From: JBJHCA01 sp050485785
GTDB taxonomy: Bacteria; Bacteroidota; Bacteroidia; Chitinophagales; Saprospiraceae
NCBI GenBank assembly: GCA_050485785.1
Contig: JBJHCA010000113.1
Span: forward strand, 1-8,207
Reading direction: 5' to 3'
DNA: 8,207 bases
Shown: positions 1 to 6,506 of the stretch, piece by piece
Layout of the letters: each line of letters starts with the position of its first letter
Position numbering within the stretch: the first letter of the stretch is position 1
The notes under the pieces: model-generated
Told to the model about the DNA's origin: nothing
Database searches by the model: none
Seen by the model: the letters and a program-made list of their open reading frames with translations, nothing else
Position numbers and translations under genes: made by a program

Positions 1-692
1 AGACAGATCTGGCAGTCACTTAATTTAGCCCCGCCCTTGGGCATGGGAGAATAACCCGACTTGTGGTTTACGGCACCCGATAACTGCCCGTTAAGGGCTG
101 CCTGCTGCAACTGACTGAACTGCTGAAAATTCAATCCCGGAGGAGCAGGGCTTCCCTGATGACATCCCATGCAATGGTTTTGCAATACCGGGGCAATATC
201 GGCACTATATGACATATTTTCCGTATCGCATTGTCCGGCATTCTCGTCACACTCGTTATTCAGCGCCCCCTGCAATATCCAAAGGTAAATAGTCTGGATC
301 TGCTCCGGTGTCAGCGGCGGATTGGGATAAAGCGGCATTCTGTCCTCAATATCATCATCCACCAGCACCTCGTACAAATCGCTGTTGCCGGGTTTGCCAG
401 GTCGCACATCGGCTGTGTTCATCACGCTGTTGTAATCAGTCAGTATCACCCCGTCCTGGGCACTGGCAGCATCATGGCAACCGCTGAAAGCACAGTTCGA
501 TACCAAAATGGGCAACACGTCATTCACAAAATACACCACTCCCGGCTCACATGGATTCTCCACCGGGTCGGGATCATTGGGATCATTGGGGTCGTTGGGA
601 TCGGGATTAACCGGAATCAACGGATCGTGTTTGCATCCGGCATAAAATAGGCCGATAAGGAAGATAAACAGTATGATGTTTGTATTTCTCAT
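1..692 (-). CDS. Di-haem c-type cytochrome lipoprotein, C-terminus cut by window edge
   Basis: Probably a membrane-anchored periplasmic or surface electron carrier. I read 230 codons from ATG at 690-692 to the window edge without a stop. The N-terminus is hydrophobic and ends in YAGC, so Cys20 is the likely lipidated residue. An Asn-Asp-Pro-rich linker follows (residues ~30-43). Two cytochrome-like segments follow. The first has CAFSGCH (Cys67, Cys72, His73), a CX4CH spacing, with an RMP motif at Met119 as possible axial ligand. The second has CMGCH (Cys174, Cys177, His178), a normal CXXCH, with SPMPKGG around Met217. Further Cys pairs at 148/155 and 227/230 could form disulfides. Similar lipoproteins, usually annotated as planctomycete-type or general cytochrome c domain proteins, are common in Bacteroidota. 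The redox partner is unknown. Family confidence is good. Haem attachment at the CX4CH site is inferred. Confidence 0.85.
   Translation of the reverse strand, partial: MRNTNIILFIFLIGLFYAGCKHDPLIPVNPDPNDPNDPNDPDPVENPCEPGVVYFVNDVLPILVSNCAFSGCHDAASAQDGVILTDYNSVMNTADVRPGKPGNSDLYEVLVDDDIEDRMPLYPNPPLTPEQIQTIYLWILQGALNNECDENAGQCDTENMSYSADIAPVLQNHCMGCHQGSPAPPGLNFQQFSQLQQAALNGQLSGAVNHKSGYSPMPKGGAKLSDCQIC
571..606. repeat. 9-bp tandem repeat encoding the Asn-Asp-Pro linker
   Basis: Four 9-bp units lie in a row: two exact copies of GGATCATTG (571-579 and 580-588), then two diverged ones (589-597, 598-606). On the minus strand they encode the repeated Asp-Pro-Asn motif just after the lipobox cysteine of the cytochrome lipoprotein. 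The unit is a multiple of three, so copy-number change would lengthen or shorten the linker without a frameshift. Confidence 0.7.
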
Positions 693-719
693 GTTATGCT
701 GATTCAACACATCAACGCT

Positions 720-727
720 CAAAGTAA
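720..727 (-). promoter_or_regulatory. Possible -7 box for the cytochrome lipoprotein gene
   Basis: The minus strand reads TTACTTTG, differing at one fixed position from the Bacteroidota -7 consensus TAnnTTTG. It lies about 28 nt upstream of the ATG at 692. I see no convincing TTG -33 element at the expected 17-23 nt spacing, so this is weak. It would give the lipoprotein its own transcript in addition to any read-through from the upstream gene. Confidence 0.3.
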
Positions 728-774
728 TTCAATATCTTTTTCATCTTGTGAAGTTTAGTGCTGAGTGGGAAAAT

Positions 775-791
775 TTCCTGCCCAACAGGAA
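775..791 (-). terminator. Short terminator-like hairpin after the secreted propeller gene
   Basis: On the minus strand TTCCTG and CAGGAA form a perfect 6-bp stem around a TTGGG loop, starting 5 nt past the TAG stop at 797-799, and are followed by ATTTTC. The stem is short and only half G/C, and the T run has just four bases, so termination would be partial at best. The plus-strand half overlaps the GGAAAATTTCCTG motif at 768-780. Confidence 0.3.
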
Positions 792-796
792 CAAGT

Positions 797-1981
797 CTAT
801 CGGGTAATCATCAAACTGCCCGCTGTTGAATGGCCACTGGCATCAATTACCTGTACCGTGTACAACCCGGCTGGAAAGTGGCTGACATCAATGCTACCGG
901 GTATTTCTTCCCCTGTCCGGACGTAAACGAGCTTCCCGGCAGCATCATAGATCCGCAATGATTGAAAAGGTGTCGGGCTGCTGAAGTACACATTTTGGGT
1001 GGCGGGATTAGGACTCATTGCCCAGGCAGGCACTGCACTTTGGCTGGTTGCGGTACTCATCACATACCGGTAAACTTCACCGTTCTCATTGCCGCAAAAA
1101 ACACTACCCGGGCCGCCTCCGCCTATCCGCTGAAACTGATGGGGAATGGCCGTACTCTGATCCACCCAGTTGTCACCGCCTTGTGTGGTCATCAATATGG
1201 TGCCAACAAATCCTACAACCCAACCTGTTCCGGCATCAGTAAAATACACACCCCGCAGGTTGTTAGGTGTGGGTACCGGTACAGGTGAAAACGACAAACC
1301 GCCATCCGTCGACCTGAGCAGTACTCCTCCGTCTCCGGCAATGTAGATGATGTTGGCATCCACAAAGTGAACCTGTCCAAGGTCCTGAGTAGTACCTGAC
1401 GGCACCGGAGTCCATGTAAGCCCGGCATCGGTACTTCGCCTGATGGCACCACCTTCACCGCTCATTATTCCGGTATTGCCTTTAAAGTTGACATGCTTAA
1501 AATCGGTGCTGCCAAATCCCTGAAGTGCATTCCAGTTTGTTCCGCCATCCGTGGTTCTGAGCACCAGGCCTTTTCGGCCGACGCTTACTCCGGTTTCCGG
1601 AGTGGCAAAGGCCACATCCTCCAACCTTTCAGGGAAGCCGGTTTGAATAATCCACTGCATGCCGCCATCAAAAGTTTTGCCGATAAATGCTTCCAGATCA
1701 TCATGCCGCCCCGCCACGATAAGGGTGTTTTCATCAATGGCATGCATGCCTCTGATGCGCACGTTCTGATCGGGCAGGGTGTACATACTCCATGTATCGC
1801 CACCATCAGTAGTCGCTGCCAGTTGATGTTTACCCCCAATCCATCCGTGTGTACTGTTGAGAAAGTGAATGGCTTGCGGTTCGGGAAAGCTGAACTGATC
1901 CTGCAGCTCCCAGCCTTGTGCCTTAATATTCAGGGTTGCAACACAGCATAAACAAACCCACATAATGCTAAGCTTTTCCAT
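797..1981 (-). CDS. Secreted Ycf48/BNR-like beta-propeller protein with type IX sorting domain
   Basis: A 394-aa exported protein. Residues 1-21 form a signal peptide ending near KAQ. Six repeats of about 40 residues follow, each ending in an Asp-box-like motif: TTDGGDTW (57), TFDGGMQW (103), TTDGGTNW (143), STDAGLTW (183), STDGGLSF (224), TTQGGDNW (265). Each is preceded by a hydrophobic strand with a G-W/I-x-x-G pattern, typical of Ycf48/HCF136-like or BNR propellers. A degenerate seventh blade may lie at ~285-307. Residues ~319-394 (SPNPATQNVY, then LRIYDAAGKLVY, then FPAGLYTVQV) match the Por/type IX C-terminal sorting domain, so the product is probably moved across the outer membrane and anchored or released. 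Ycf48 itself is a photosystem II assembly factor. Here only the fold is shared and the ligand is unknown. The neighbouring regulator gene ends 118 bp upstream. Confidence 0.9.
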   Translation of the reverse strand: MEKLSIMWVCLCCVATLNIKAQGWELQDQFSFPEPQAIHFLNSTHGWIGGKHQLAATTDGGDTWSMYTLPDQNVRIRGMHAIDENTLIVAGRHDDLEAFIGKTFDGGMQWIIQTGFPERLEDVAFATPETGVSVGRKGLVLRTTDGGTNWNALQGFGSTDFKHVNFKGNTGIMSGEGGAIRRSTDAGLTWTPVPSGTTQDLGQVHFVDANIIYIAGDGGVLLRSTDGGLSFSPVPVPTPNNLRGVYFTDAGTGWVVGFVGTILMTTQGGDNWVDQSTAIPHQFQRIGGGGPGSVFCGNENGEVYRYVMSTATSQSAVPAWAMSPNPATQNVYFSSPTPFQSLRIYDAAGKLVYVRTGEEIPGSIDVSHFPAGLYTVQVIDASGHSTAGSLMITR

Positions 1982-2003
1982 GTGCTCTTTTTTGATGACA
2001 CCA

Positions 2004-2035
2004 CAAAAATGTGAACTGCAAGTTTTTACGCCAAA
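2004..2035 (-). promoter_or_regulatory. Candidate Bacteroidota-type promoter for the secreted propeller gene
   Basis: On the minus strand TTTG (2035-2032) is followed after 20 nt by CATTTTTG (2011-2004). This fits the TTTG-N17-23-TAnnTTTG layout of the Bacteroidota primary sigma factor with one mismatch in the -7 box. It would start transcription near 1998, about 17 nt before the ATG at 1981. The gap to the upstream regulator gene (1982-2099) holds no strong terminator that I can see, so co-transcription with the two-component operon also remains possible. Confidence 0.4.
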
Positions 2036-2099
2036 CTATCTGCCCGCTTTGATGACCAGTGGGAATATTTGGAAACCCAACAGGCAGAAACTACTTTTT

Positions 2100-2855
2100 T
2101 CACTCACCCTTCAGCCAGCGTTTAAAACCGGGGGAACGCTCTGTACTGGAGAAAACCTCCATGGGGGCGGGAGGCTCCAGCTCAAGCCTGATGCGTGATT
2201 TGGTGGCTGGTTCCATCTTGCTGATAGCACGAAGACTTACTATGCATTGCCTGTTGACCCGGTAAAACATCCGGTGAGGTAAAACGGATTCCAGTTGATC
2301 GAGACTGTGGTCGGTGGGGTATCTTTTTCCGTCAAAAGTCACCATCAGGGTCACTTTATCGGCTATATAACACCAGGCTATATCCTCGTGGCTCAGCAGC
2401 CTGATCTGCTGCCCCAGTCGTATGAGGAAACGCGATGCCTGCCTGGCCCTGTCGCGGTAAACCTCTTCGGTCAGTTGCCCGGGCAGTGTTGCATCCGTAC
2501 CTCTTTTCAGATAAACCTGATTTATGGCATCGGCCAGTTCAGCAGGCTTTATGGGCTTCATCAGGTAATCCACCGCATGCACCCTGAATGCCCTGATGGC
2601 ATACTGATCGTAAGCAGTAGTAAATATTATGTGCGAGTGTACCGCCACGTGATCAAAAATCTCAAAACACTCGCCATCAGCCAGGTGGATATCCATAAAT
2701 ACCAGATCCGGATGCGGAAGAAGGGTAAAAGCTTCTATGGCTTCTTCTACCGTTTCCATCGTGCGGATCACTGAGATGGAGGGGTCGGCATCCCTCACCA
2801 TTTTTATCAGTCTTTCTGCAGCTGCGGGCTCATCCTCTATGATATATGCTTTCAT
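2100..2855 (-). CDS. LytTR-family response regulator
   Basis: A 251-aa cytoplasmic transcription regulator. Residues 1-~120 are a receiver domain with the acidic pocket Glu7/Asp8/Glu9, phospho-acceptor Asp55 in LVFMDIHL, the switch threonine region FTTAYD (79-84) and Lys100 in YLMKPIK. After a linker, residues ~150-251 form a LytTR DNA-binding domain with the characteristic FYRVNRQCIVSL stretch and an Arg/Ser-rich end (SRIRLELEPP, then KRWL). All key receiver residues are intact, so phosphorylation should be functional. Its ATG overlaps the stop of the upstream kinase gene as ATGA (2852-2855), which predicts translational coupling and makes that kinase its cognate partner. Target genes are not known. 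The YceI operon itself and the adjacent secreted or lipoprotein genes are the first candidates, by position only. Confidence 0.95.
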   Translation of the reverse strand: MKAYIIEDEPAAAERLIKMVRDADPSISVIRTMETVEEAIEAFTLLPHPDLVFMDIHLADGECFEIFDHVAVHSHIIFTTAYDQYAIRAFRVHAVDYLMKPIKPAELADAINQVYLKRGTDATLPGQLTEEVYRDRARQASRFLIRLGQQIRLLSHEDIAWCYIADKVTLMVTFDGKRYPTDHSLDQLESVLPHRMFYRVNRQCIVSLRAISKMEPATKSRIRLELEPPAPMEVFSSTERSPGFKRWLKGE

Positions 2856-5749
2856 TTCCCGTTGTTTTTGATCATGGGTATGTTTACTACAAACCGGTTA
2901 CCGCTGAGTCCGTAAGTTACTTTTTTACCGGCCAGTATTGCATATCGCTCTGCAATACCCCGCAACCCGAATTCTGTGCTGGCCTCCCGTTGCCTTTTGG
3001 GATTGTAATTATTGCTCACTTCAATTTGTCCCTTGCTGTTAACTCCTATGTTGATTTCCAGCGGCTTGCCTGCGGTAATCGTGTTGTGCTTTACGGCATT
3101 TTCCACCATCATCTGTAGCGTAAGCGGGGCAATGTATCCGCTCAGGCGATCTTTGTCAATGAATAGCTTAAGCCGGTTTCCATAACGCTGCTGCAGCAAA
3201 AAGTAATAATCATTCAGTAGTTGCAGCTCCTCTTCCATGTCTATCAGATCTTTTTCACGGTACTGCAGAATATTGCGGTAAAGGTCAGCCAGCTTTTCAA
3301 CATACACTACGGCATGTGCGGGATTTTCTTCAATAAGCCCTGCCAGCGTGTTGAAACTGTTGAACAGGAAATGTGGCCGCACCTGATTTTTAAGCAGCTC
3401 AAACTGAGCTTCCACCTGTACTTTTTTCAGCATGGCAGCCTTCTTGATGCGCATGTCCCGCTCTCTGATCACCATATAAGTAATTCCCCCGGCCAGCAAT
3501 ACGGCACTCAATATAAACCACCAGGTTTGCCACCAGGGTTTGAGTATAGTAAACTCAAAGCTCAAGGTAGCGGCTGATCCCAGAATGTATCTTCCGGCAG
3601 GTGCCGCCTCAAACCTGTAAGTGCCCGGTGGTAATCCTGCCCATACCACGTGATCATCTTTGGTGGCAACCCAGGCATCCTGGTAGCCCACAAGCCGGTA
3701 AAAATAGGTGTCATGCCCCGAGGAGGTGTGATCCACATTTCTGAAATGGAAACTGATCAGGTGATTGATAAAGGGTACGCTCACCGGCCTTTCAGGATTG
3801 TGGAGAACTACCTGGTTCACGCTGATCTGTTTCCAAACAATCCGCGTGGTTTGATCCACGGCCATGTTACCAGCCTGATGCCACCGCAGAAAACCTCCGT
3901 CGGCAGCTATCCATATAGTTTTATTGCCATGCCGGGTATAGGCATTCAGATTGTGGTCGAGCTTGAAACCCGTTCCGCTGAGGCTTTTGTGCTGTATATT
4001 GCCCCTCACCAGGTCAAGAACATCGATGCCGTCGGCATACAGGATGTAAAGTTTGCTGTCAGGGCTTGCAATCAATGCGCTGATCTCACTGCTTCGCAAA
4101 CCTTCCCCGGGAGCTATATGCAAACATCCCTGATCTCCGATTCGATAAATGCCCGCTGCCGGTGTGCTGAACCAGATGTTACCAGTAACATCTTCGGCAA
4201 TGGAATACACGGTTCTCACGTTTTCCCGGCATGCCTCGGCATGTGATGTGAATGTGCCTTCGGCATCCATGGATACCGGCCCGTTGCCATCGGTGGCAAA
4301 CCACAACCTGCCTTTTGAATCGGAGTAAAGCTGGTAAATAAAATGAGCCCCAAGCCCCGGGGCATCGGTATATTGCTCAAACAGCCAGTTTCCGGTAAAG
4401 GGGTTTCGACCCGGGTCTATGGACATAGAGCCGCCCAGTGTAGCACACCACAGCTTGCCGCCATGCATTACCACAGAAAGCATACTATTGTTGATGAGGC
4501 CATCGCGTGCCGTAATATGCCGTACCTGCTTTTCATCTGCACTGATCACGTAAAGCCCGTGATCAAATGTGGCAGCATAGATGTTGCCTTGTTCATCAAC
4601 CGCCATGCTCAGTACTTGTAGTCCCGGCACATCCAGAATACTCCGGTAACGGTGGCTTCCCTTTGGATGAAGATTAACTTTGTACAATCCGTTATCGCTA
4701 CCGGCCATCAGTACAGTATCATTGATCTGCATAACGGAAAGCCAGGGGAAATCAGCCACTCTGGTAAACTGAAAGCTCAGGTCGATGCCTAAAAGTTCGT
4801 TGCCCTTGGTTGCAACCCACAAAATATTGCCTGCATCGGCCATCAGTGAACTAAGCCCAGGATGACTGTACTCTTCGGCCAGTGGAAACTTATTTACGGA
4901 TCCGTTGTCCGGGTCAATTTCCAATATATGGCCCAATTCACTTAGTGCGTAAAGCAGCCCGTTAGATGCAGCATCCACCGACTTCAGACCGCGTAGCAGC
5001 GGGTGAATGTTTCGTGTATAGGTCTCCTGCCTGACGTGATCATAAAACAGCAGCCCTTCGTCAAAGGTGATGATCCAGGCACCTTTTTCATGGCGGCTTA
5101 ATCCGGTAAACAGAAAGCCTGCAGCAGGACTGTAGCTTTTTTCGACGATTTTGATGGGGGATATCTCTTTGTGCTCATGATTAGCATGCATCCGGTAAAG
5201 GCGGGTATCGCTCATGAGCAAAACAGTTGAGTCATCCACGGCCACCACTGCATGAATATCATTATTGAAAAGGCCGTCATCACTGTCAGCCAGGTACATG
5301 CGGCCATGGTGATAGTAGTACAGTCCTTCTCCGGGTACACTGAACCATAGCGTTCCATCCTGGGTAAAGGTCAAAGAGCTGATGGCGGCCGAGGGCAAAC
5401 CTTCATCGGGTGCCCAGAGTGTTGCCTGAAGCGTAAACGGATCGATTACGTAAATGCGGCCATTGGCAGTGGCGGCTACCATCCGGTGATCGGGGCTCTC
5501 AGCCAGGGCAGTAATATGTGGCCGTGCATTGTTCGGAAACCTTACTGCATCAAGGCTGTAGCTGTCGTAAACATAAGCTCCGCTGCCTGTACCCAGCCAT
5601 ACAAACTCGCGGTGGCAGCTGTGCAGGGCAGTTACCTGACCGCCGGTTCCCGAAACAGGCAATGGCACTGTACGGGTAAAGGGCATTTGCGACCTGGCCA
5701 CGACGACTGAAAGGAGTAACAAAGAGATATGAATCAAGCGTAGCCACAT
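2852..5749 (-). CDS. One-TM sensor histidine kinase: beta-propellers, Y_Y_Y domain, LytS-type kinase
   Basis: A 965-aa membrane sensor. Residues 1-~20 are a signal peptide. About 40-630 carry a dozen or more two-component-regulator propeller repeats, recognisable as hydrophobic-strand + D/G-G-x-(I/L)-W-(F/V)-(A/S)-T + (G)-L/I-Y (for example 131-146, 479-495, 523-536), enough for one very large or two seven-bladed propellers. A Y_Y_Y domain follows at ~665-735 (FRNVDHTSSG, FYRLVGY, LPPGTYRFEA). A single membrane helix lies at ~742-761, then a short charged coiled coil. The cytoplasmic part is a His_kinase (LytS/YehU) domain with His793 in QVRPHFLFNSFN, and an ATPase domain with N-box MMVENAVKHN (Asn884) and G-box FGLRGIAERY. 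Unlike hybrid (HTCS) Bacteroides sensors, the regulator is a separate gene. The start lies 6 nt after the YceI stop. The ligand is unknown. Confidence 0.95.
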   Translation of the reverse strand: MWLRLIHISLLLLSVVVARSQMPFTRTVPLPVSGTGGQVTALHSCHREFVWLGTGSGAYVYDSYSLDAVRFPNNARPHITALAESPDHRMVAATANGRIYVIDPFTLQATLWAPDEGLPSAAISSLTFTQDGTLWFSVPGEGLYYYHHGRMYLADSDDGLFNNDIHAVVAVDDSTVLLMSDTRLYRMHANHEHKEISPIKIVEKSYSPAAGFLFTGLSRHEKGAWIITFDEGLLFYDHVRQETYTRNIHPLLRGLKSVDAASNGLLYALSELGHILEIDPDNGSVNKFPLAEEYSHPGLSSLMADAGNILWVATKGNELLGIDLSFQFTRVADFPWLSVMQINDTVLMAGSDNGLYKVNLHPKGSHRYRSILDVPGLQVLSMAVDEQGNIYAATFDHGLYVISADEKQVRHITARDGLINNSMLSVVMHGGKLWCATLGGSMSIDPGRNPFTGNWLFEQYTDAPGLGAHFIYQLYSDSKGRLWFATDGNGPVSMDAEGTFTSHAEACRENVRTVYSIAEDVTGNIWFSTPAAGIYRIGDQGCLHIAPGEGLRSSEISALIASPDSKLYILYADGIDVLDLVRGNIQHKSLSGTGFKLDHNLNAYTRHGNKTIWIAADGGFLRWHQAGNMAVDQTTRIVWKQISVNQVVLHNPERPVSVPFINHLISFHFRNVDHTSSGHDTYFYRLVGYQDAWVATKDDHVVWAGLPPGTYRFEAAPAGRYILGSAATLSFEFTILKPWWQTWWFILSAVLLAGGITYMVIRERDMRIKKAAMLKKVQVEAQFELLKNQVRPHFLFNSFNTLAGLIEENPAHAVVYVEKLADLYRNILQYREKDLIDMEEELQLLNDYYFLLQQRYGNRLKLFIDKDRLSGYIAPLTLQMMVENAVKHNTITAGKPLEINIGVNSKGQIEVSNNYNPKRQREASTEFGLRGIAERYAILAGKKVTYGLSGNRFVVNIPMIKNNGK

Positions 5750-5755
5750 TGCACT

Positions 5756-6307
5756 TTATTCTAAGGGTAGCATATTGAGCATGACGTCTACCCGGATCTC
5801 TTCCGCTATTTTTTGGTGCACCATGCGTGGAATGGAAATGTTGTGATCGCGCAGAAAAACCGTAAACTGTGAACTGATGGCTATGCGTCCGTTTTCCACT
5901 TCCAGGCGGCTTCTGATAATGCGCTCGCGGCTGACGCCGTGGACGGTAAAGATGCCTTTGGCGCGTACTTCATAGATGCCGGGTAAGCTGTAGTCAATCT
6001 GTTCAATAATTCTGCCGCTGAAGGTAGCCGTGGGATAGCGGTGGGTTTCCATGTAGTTTTCCTTGAAGTGCTCTCGTTGCAGCGGGCTGTTAAACCCATC
6101 AAAAGTCTCCACCGGAATGGTGAAGGCAAATTCATTGCTTGCCGTGTTGAGCACTCCGCGCAATGCCTCTGAACTGGCTTTGATCACCTCCAGAGGGGCT
6201 TCGGATACAAATGACACCACTCCCCGCCGGTCACCGTATTGTTGTGCGTTTACTGCCGGATGCATCAAGGTGGTAAGTAGGATCAATACCAGGTAAAATC
6301 GGCCCAT
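5756..6307 (-). CDS. YceI-family periplasmic isoprenoid-binding-like protein
   Basis: A 183-aa exported protein with a signal peptide (hydrophobic 4-20, cleavage likely after VNA21). The mature part fits the YceI lipocalin-like barrel: VSFVSEAPLEVIKA (31-44), the EFAFTIPVETFDGFNS strand (59-74), the family's most conserved stretch REHFKENYMETHRYPTATF (78-96), and GIFTVHGVSRER (118-129). Length is typical. Solved members bind polyisoprenoids or isoprenoid quinones in the barrel. That ligand is known for the family, not shown here. It has no lipobox, so the product should be soluble in the periplasm. It is the first gene of the operon with the sensor kinase (6-nt gap) and its response regulator. 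This placement suggests either a ligand-presenting partner of the sensor or an autoregulated output. The ATG at 6305-6307 is the start that gives a proper signal peptide. Confidence 0.93.
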   Translation of the reverse strand: MGRFYLVLILLTTLMHPAVNAQQYGDRRGVVSFVSEAPLEVIKASSEALRGVLNTASNEFAFTIPVETFDGFNSPLQREHFKENYMETHRYPTATFSGRIIEQIDYSLPGIYEVRAKGIFTVHGVSRERIIRSRLEVENGRIAISSQFTVFLRDHNISIPRMVHQKIAEEIRVDVMLNMLPLE

Positions 6308-6328
6308 AACATCAGTTCAATTGATTTG

Positions 6329-6336
6329 TAAAGCTA
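6329..6336 (-). promoter_or_regulatory. Weak -7 box candidate for the YceI-sensor-regulator operon
   Basis: The minus strand reads TAGCTTTA, one mismatch from TAnnTTTG, 21 nt before the YceI start codon. No TTG is seen at the usual -33 spacing, which would fit a promoter needing an activator. The 10-bp palindrome at 6369-6378 sits roughly 50 nt upstream of the implied start site, a usual activator position. This is an inference from motif and position only. Confidence 0.25.
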
Positions 6337-6368
6337 ATGGAAATCAGCAATTCTGTAAGTTTTCATCA

Positions 6369-6378
6369 GCGTTAACGC
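6369..6378. promoter_or_regulatory. Perfect 10-bp palindrome GCGTTAACGC in the divergent control region
   Basis: GCGTTAACGC reads the same on both strands and lies between the divergent YceI operon and OsmC gene. Its GTT core loosely resembles the half-sites described for LytTR regulators (paired GTT-centred repeats). A second loosely similar 9-mer, ACCGCTTGC, occurs on the minus strand at 6390-6398, 10 bp away. It is a candidate operator for the operon's own LytTR regulator or for another factor. Confidence 0.35.
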
Positions 6379-6423
6379 CCAAAATTATGGCAAGCGGTAT
6401 GCAGGATACGGCGTGCTATTGAT

Positions 6424-6431
6424 TACTTTTG
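6424..6431 (+). promoter_or_regulatory. -7 promoter box for the OsmC-family gene
   Basis: TACTTTTG matches the Bacteroidota -7 consensus TAnnTTTG exactly. Transcription would start near 6437, giving a leader of about 70 nt to the preferred start codon at 6507. No clear TTG -33 element is found 17-23 nt upstream. The box is followed immediately by the CAGGAAAATTTCCTG palindrome. Confidence 0.5.
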
Positions 6432-6436
6432 CCGTA

Positions 6437-6451
6437 CAGGAAAATTTCCTG
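6437..6451. promoter_or_regulatory. 15-bp palindrome at the predicted OsmC transcription start
   Basis: CAGGAAA and TTTCCTG are perfect inverted 7-bp arms around a single A. The position, just past the TACTTTTG box, is where a repressor dimer would block transcription. The 13 bases GGAAAATTTCCTG recur at 768-780, in the gap upstream of the cytochrome lipoprotein gene. Confidence 0.4.
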
Positions 6452-6506
6452 GTTCAGCGGGATGTCCATTATCAGGCCGCCCCGCTTCACTTTAAAAATA
6501 TCGGAT

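Noticed and set aside
231..650. 139-codon plus-strand open frame over the cytochrome lipoprotein
   Set aside because: The minus strand encodes a lipobox and two haem motifs in a continuous frame to the window edge. The plus-strand Gly/Ile run is the reverse reading of the 9-bp repeat.
1493..1951. 152-codon plus-strand open frame antisense to the secreted propeller gene
   Set aside because: The minus-strand frame carries the signal peptide and Asp-box repeats; the plus-strand reading has no coherent protein features.
2039..2088. Inverted pair TCTGCC / GGCAGA between the regulator and propeller genes as a terminator
   Set aside because: The arms are only 6 bp with a 38-nt loop and no T run follows on the minus strand, so it is unlikely to terminate transcription.
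3650..4246. 198-codon open frame on the plus strand inside the sensor kinase gene
   Set aside because: It lies wholly antisense to a well-supported kinase gene, shows no recognisable domain and has an irregular composition; it is a shadow of the opposite strand.
6429..6506. Extended N-terminus of the OsmC protein from TTG 6429 or ATG 6462
   Set aside because: TTG 6429 overlaps the predicted -7 promoter box, and the extra residues are rich in Arg/Pro and match no part of the OsmC fold; homologues start near the VEYEG strand.
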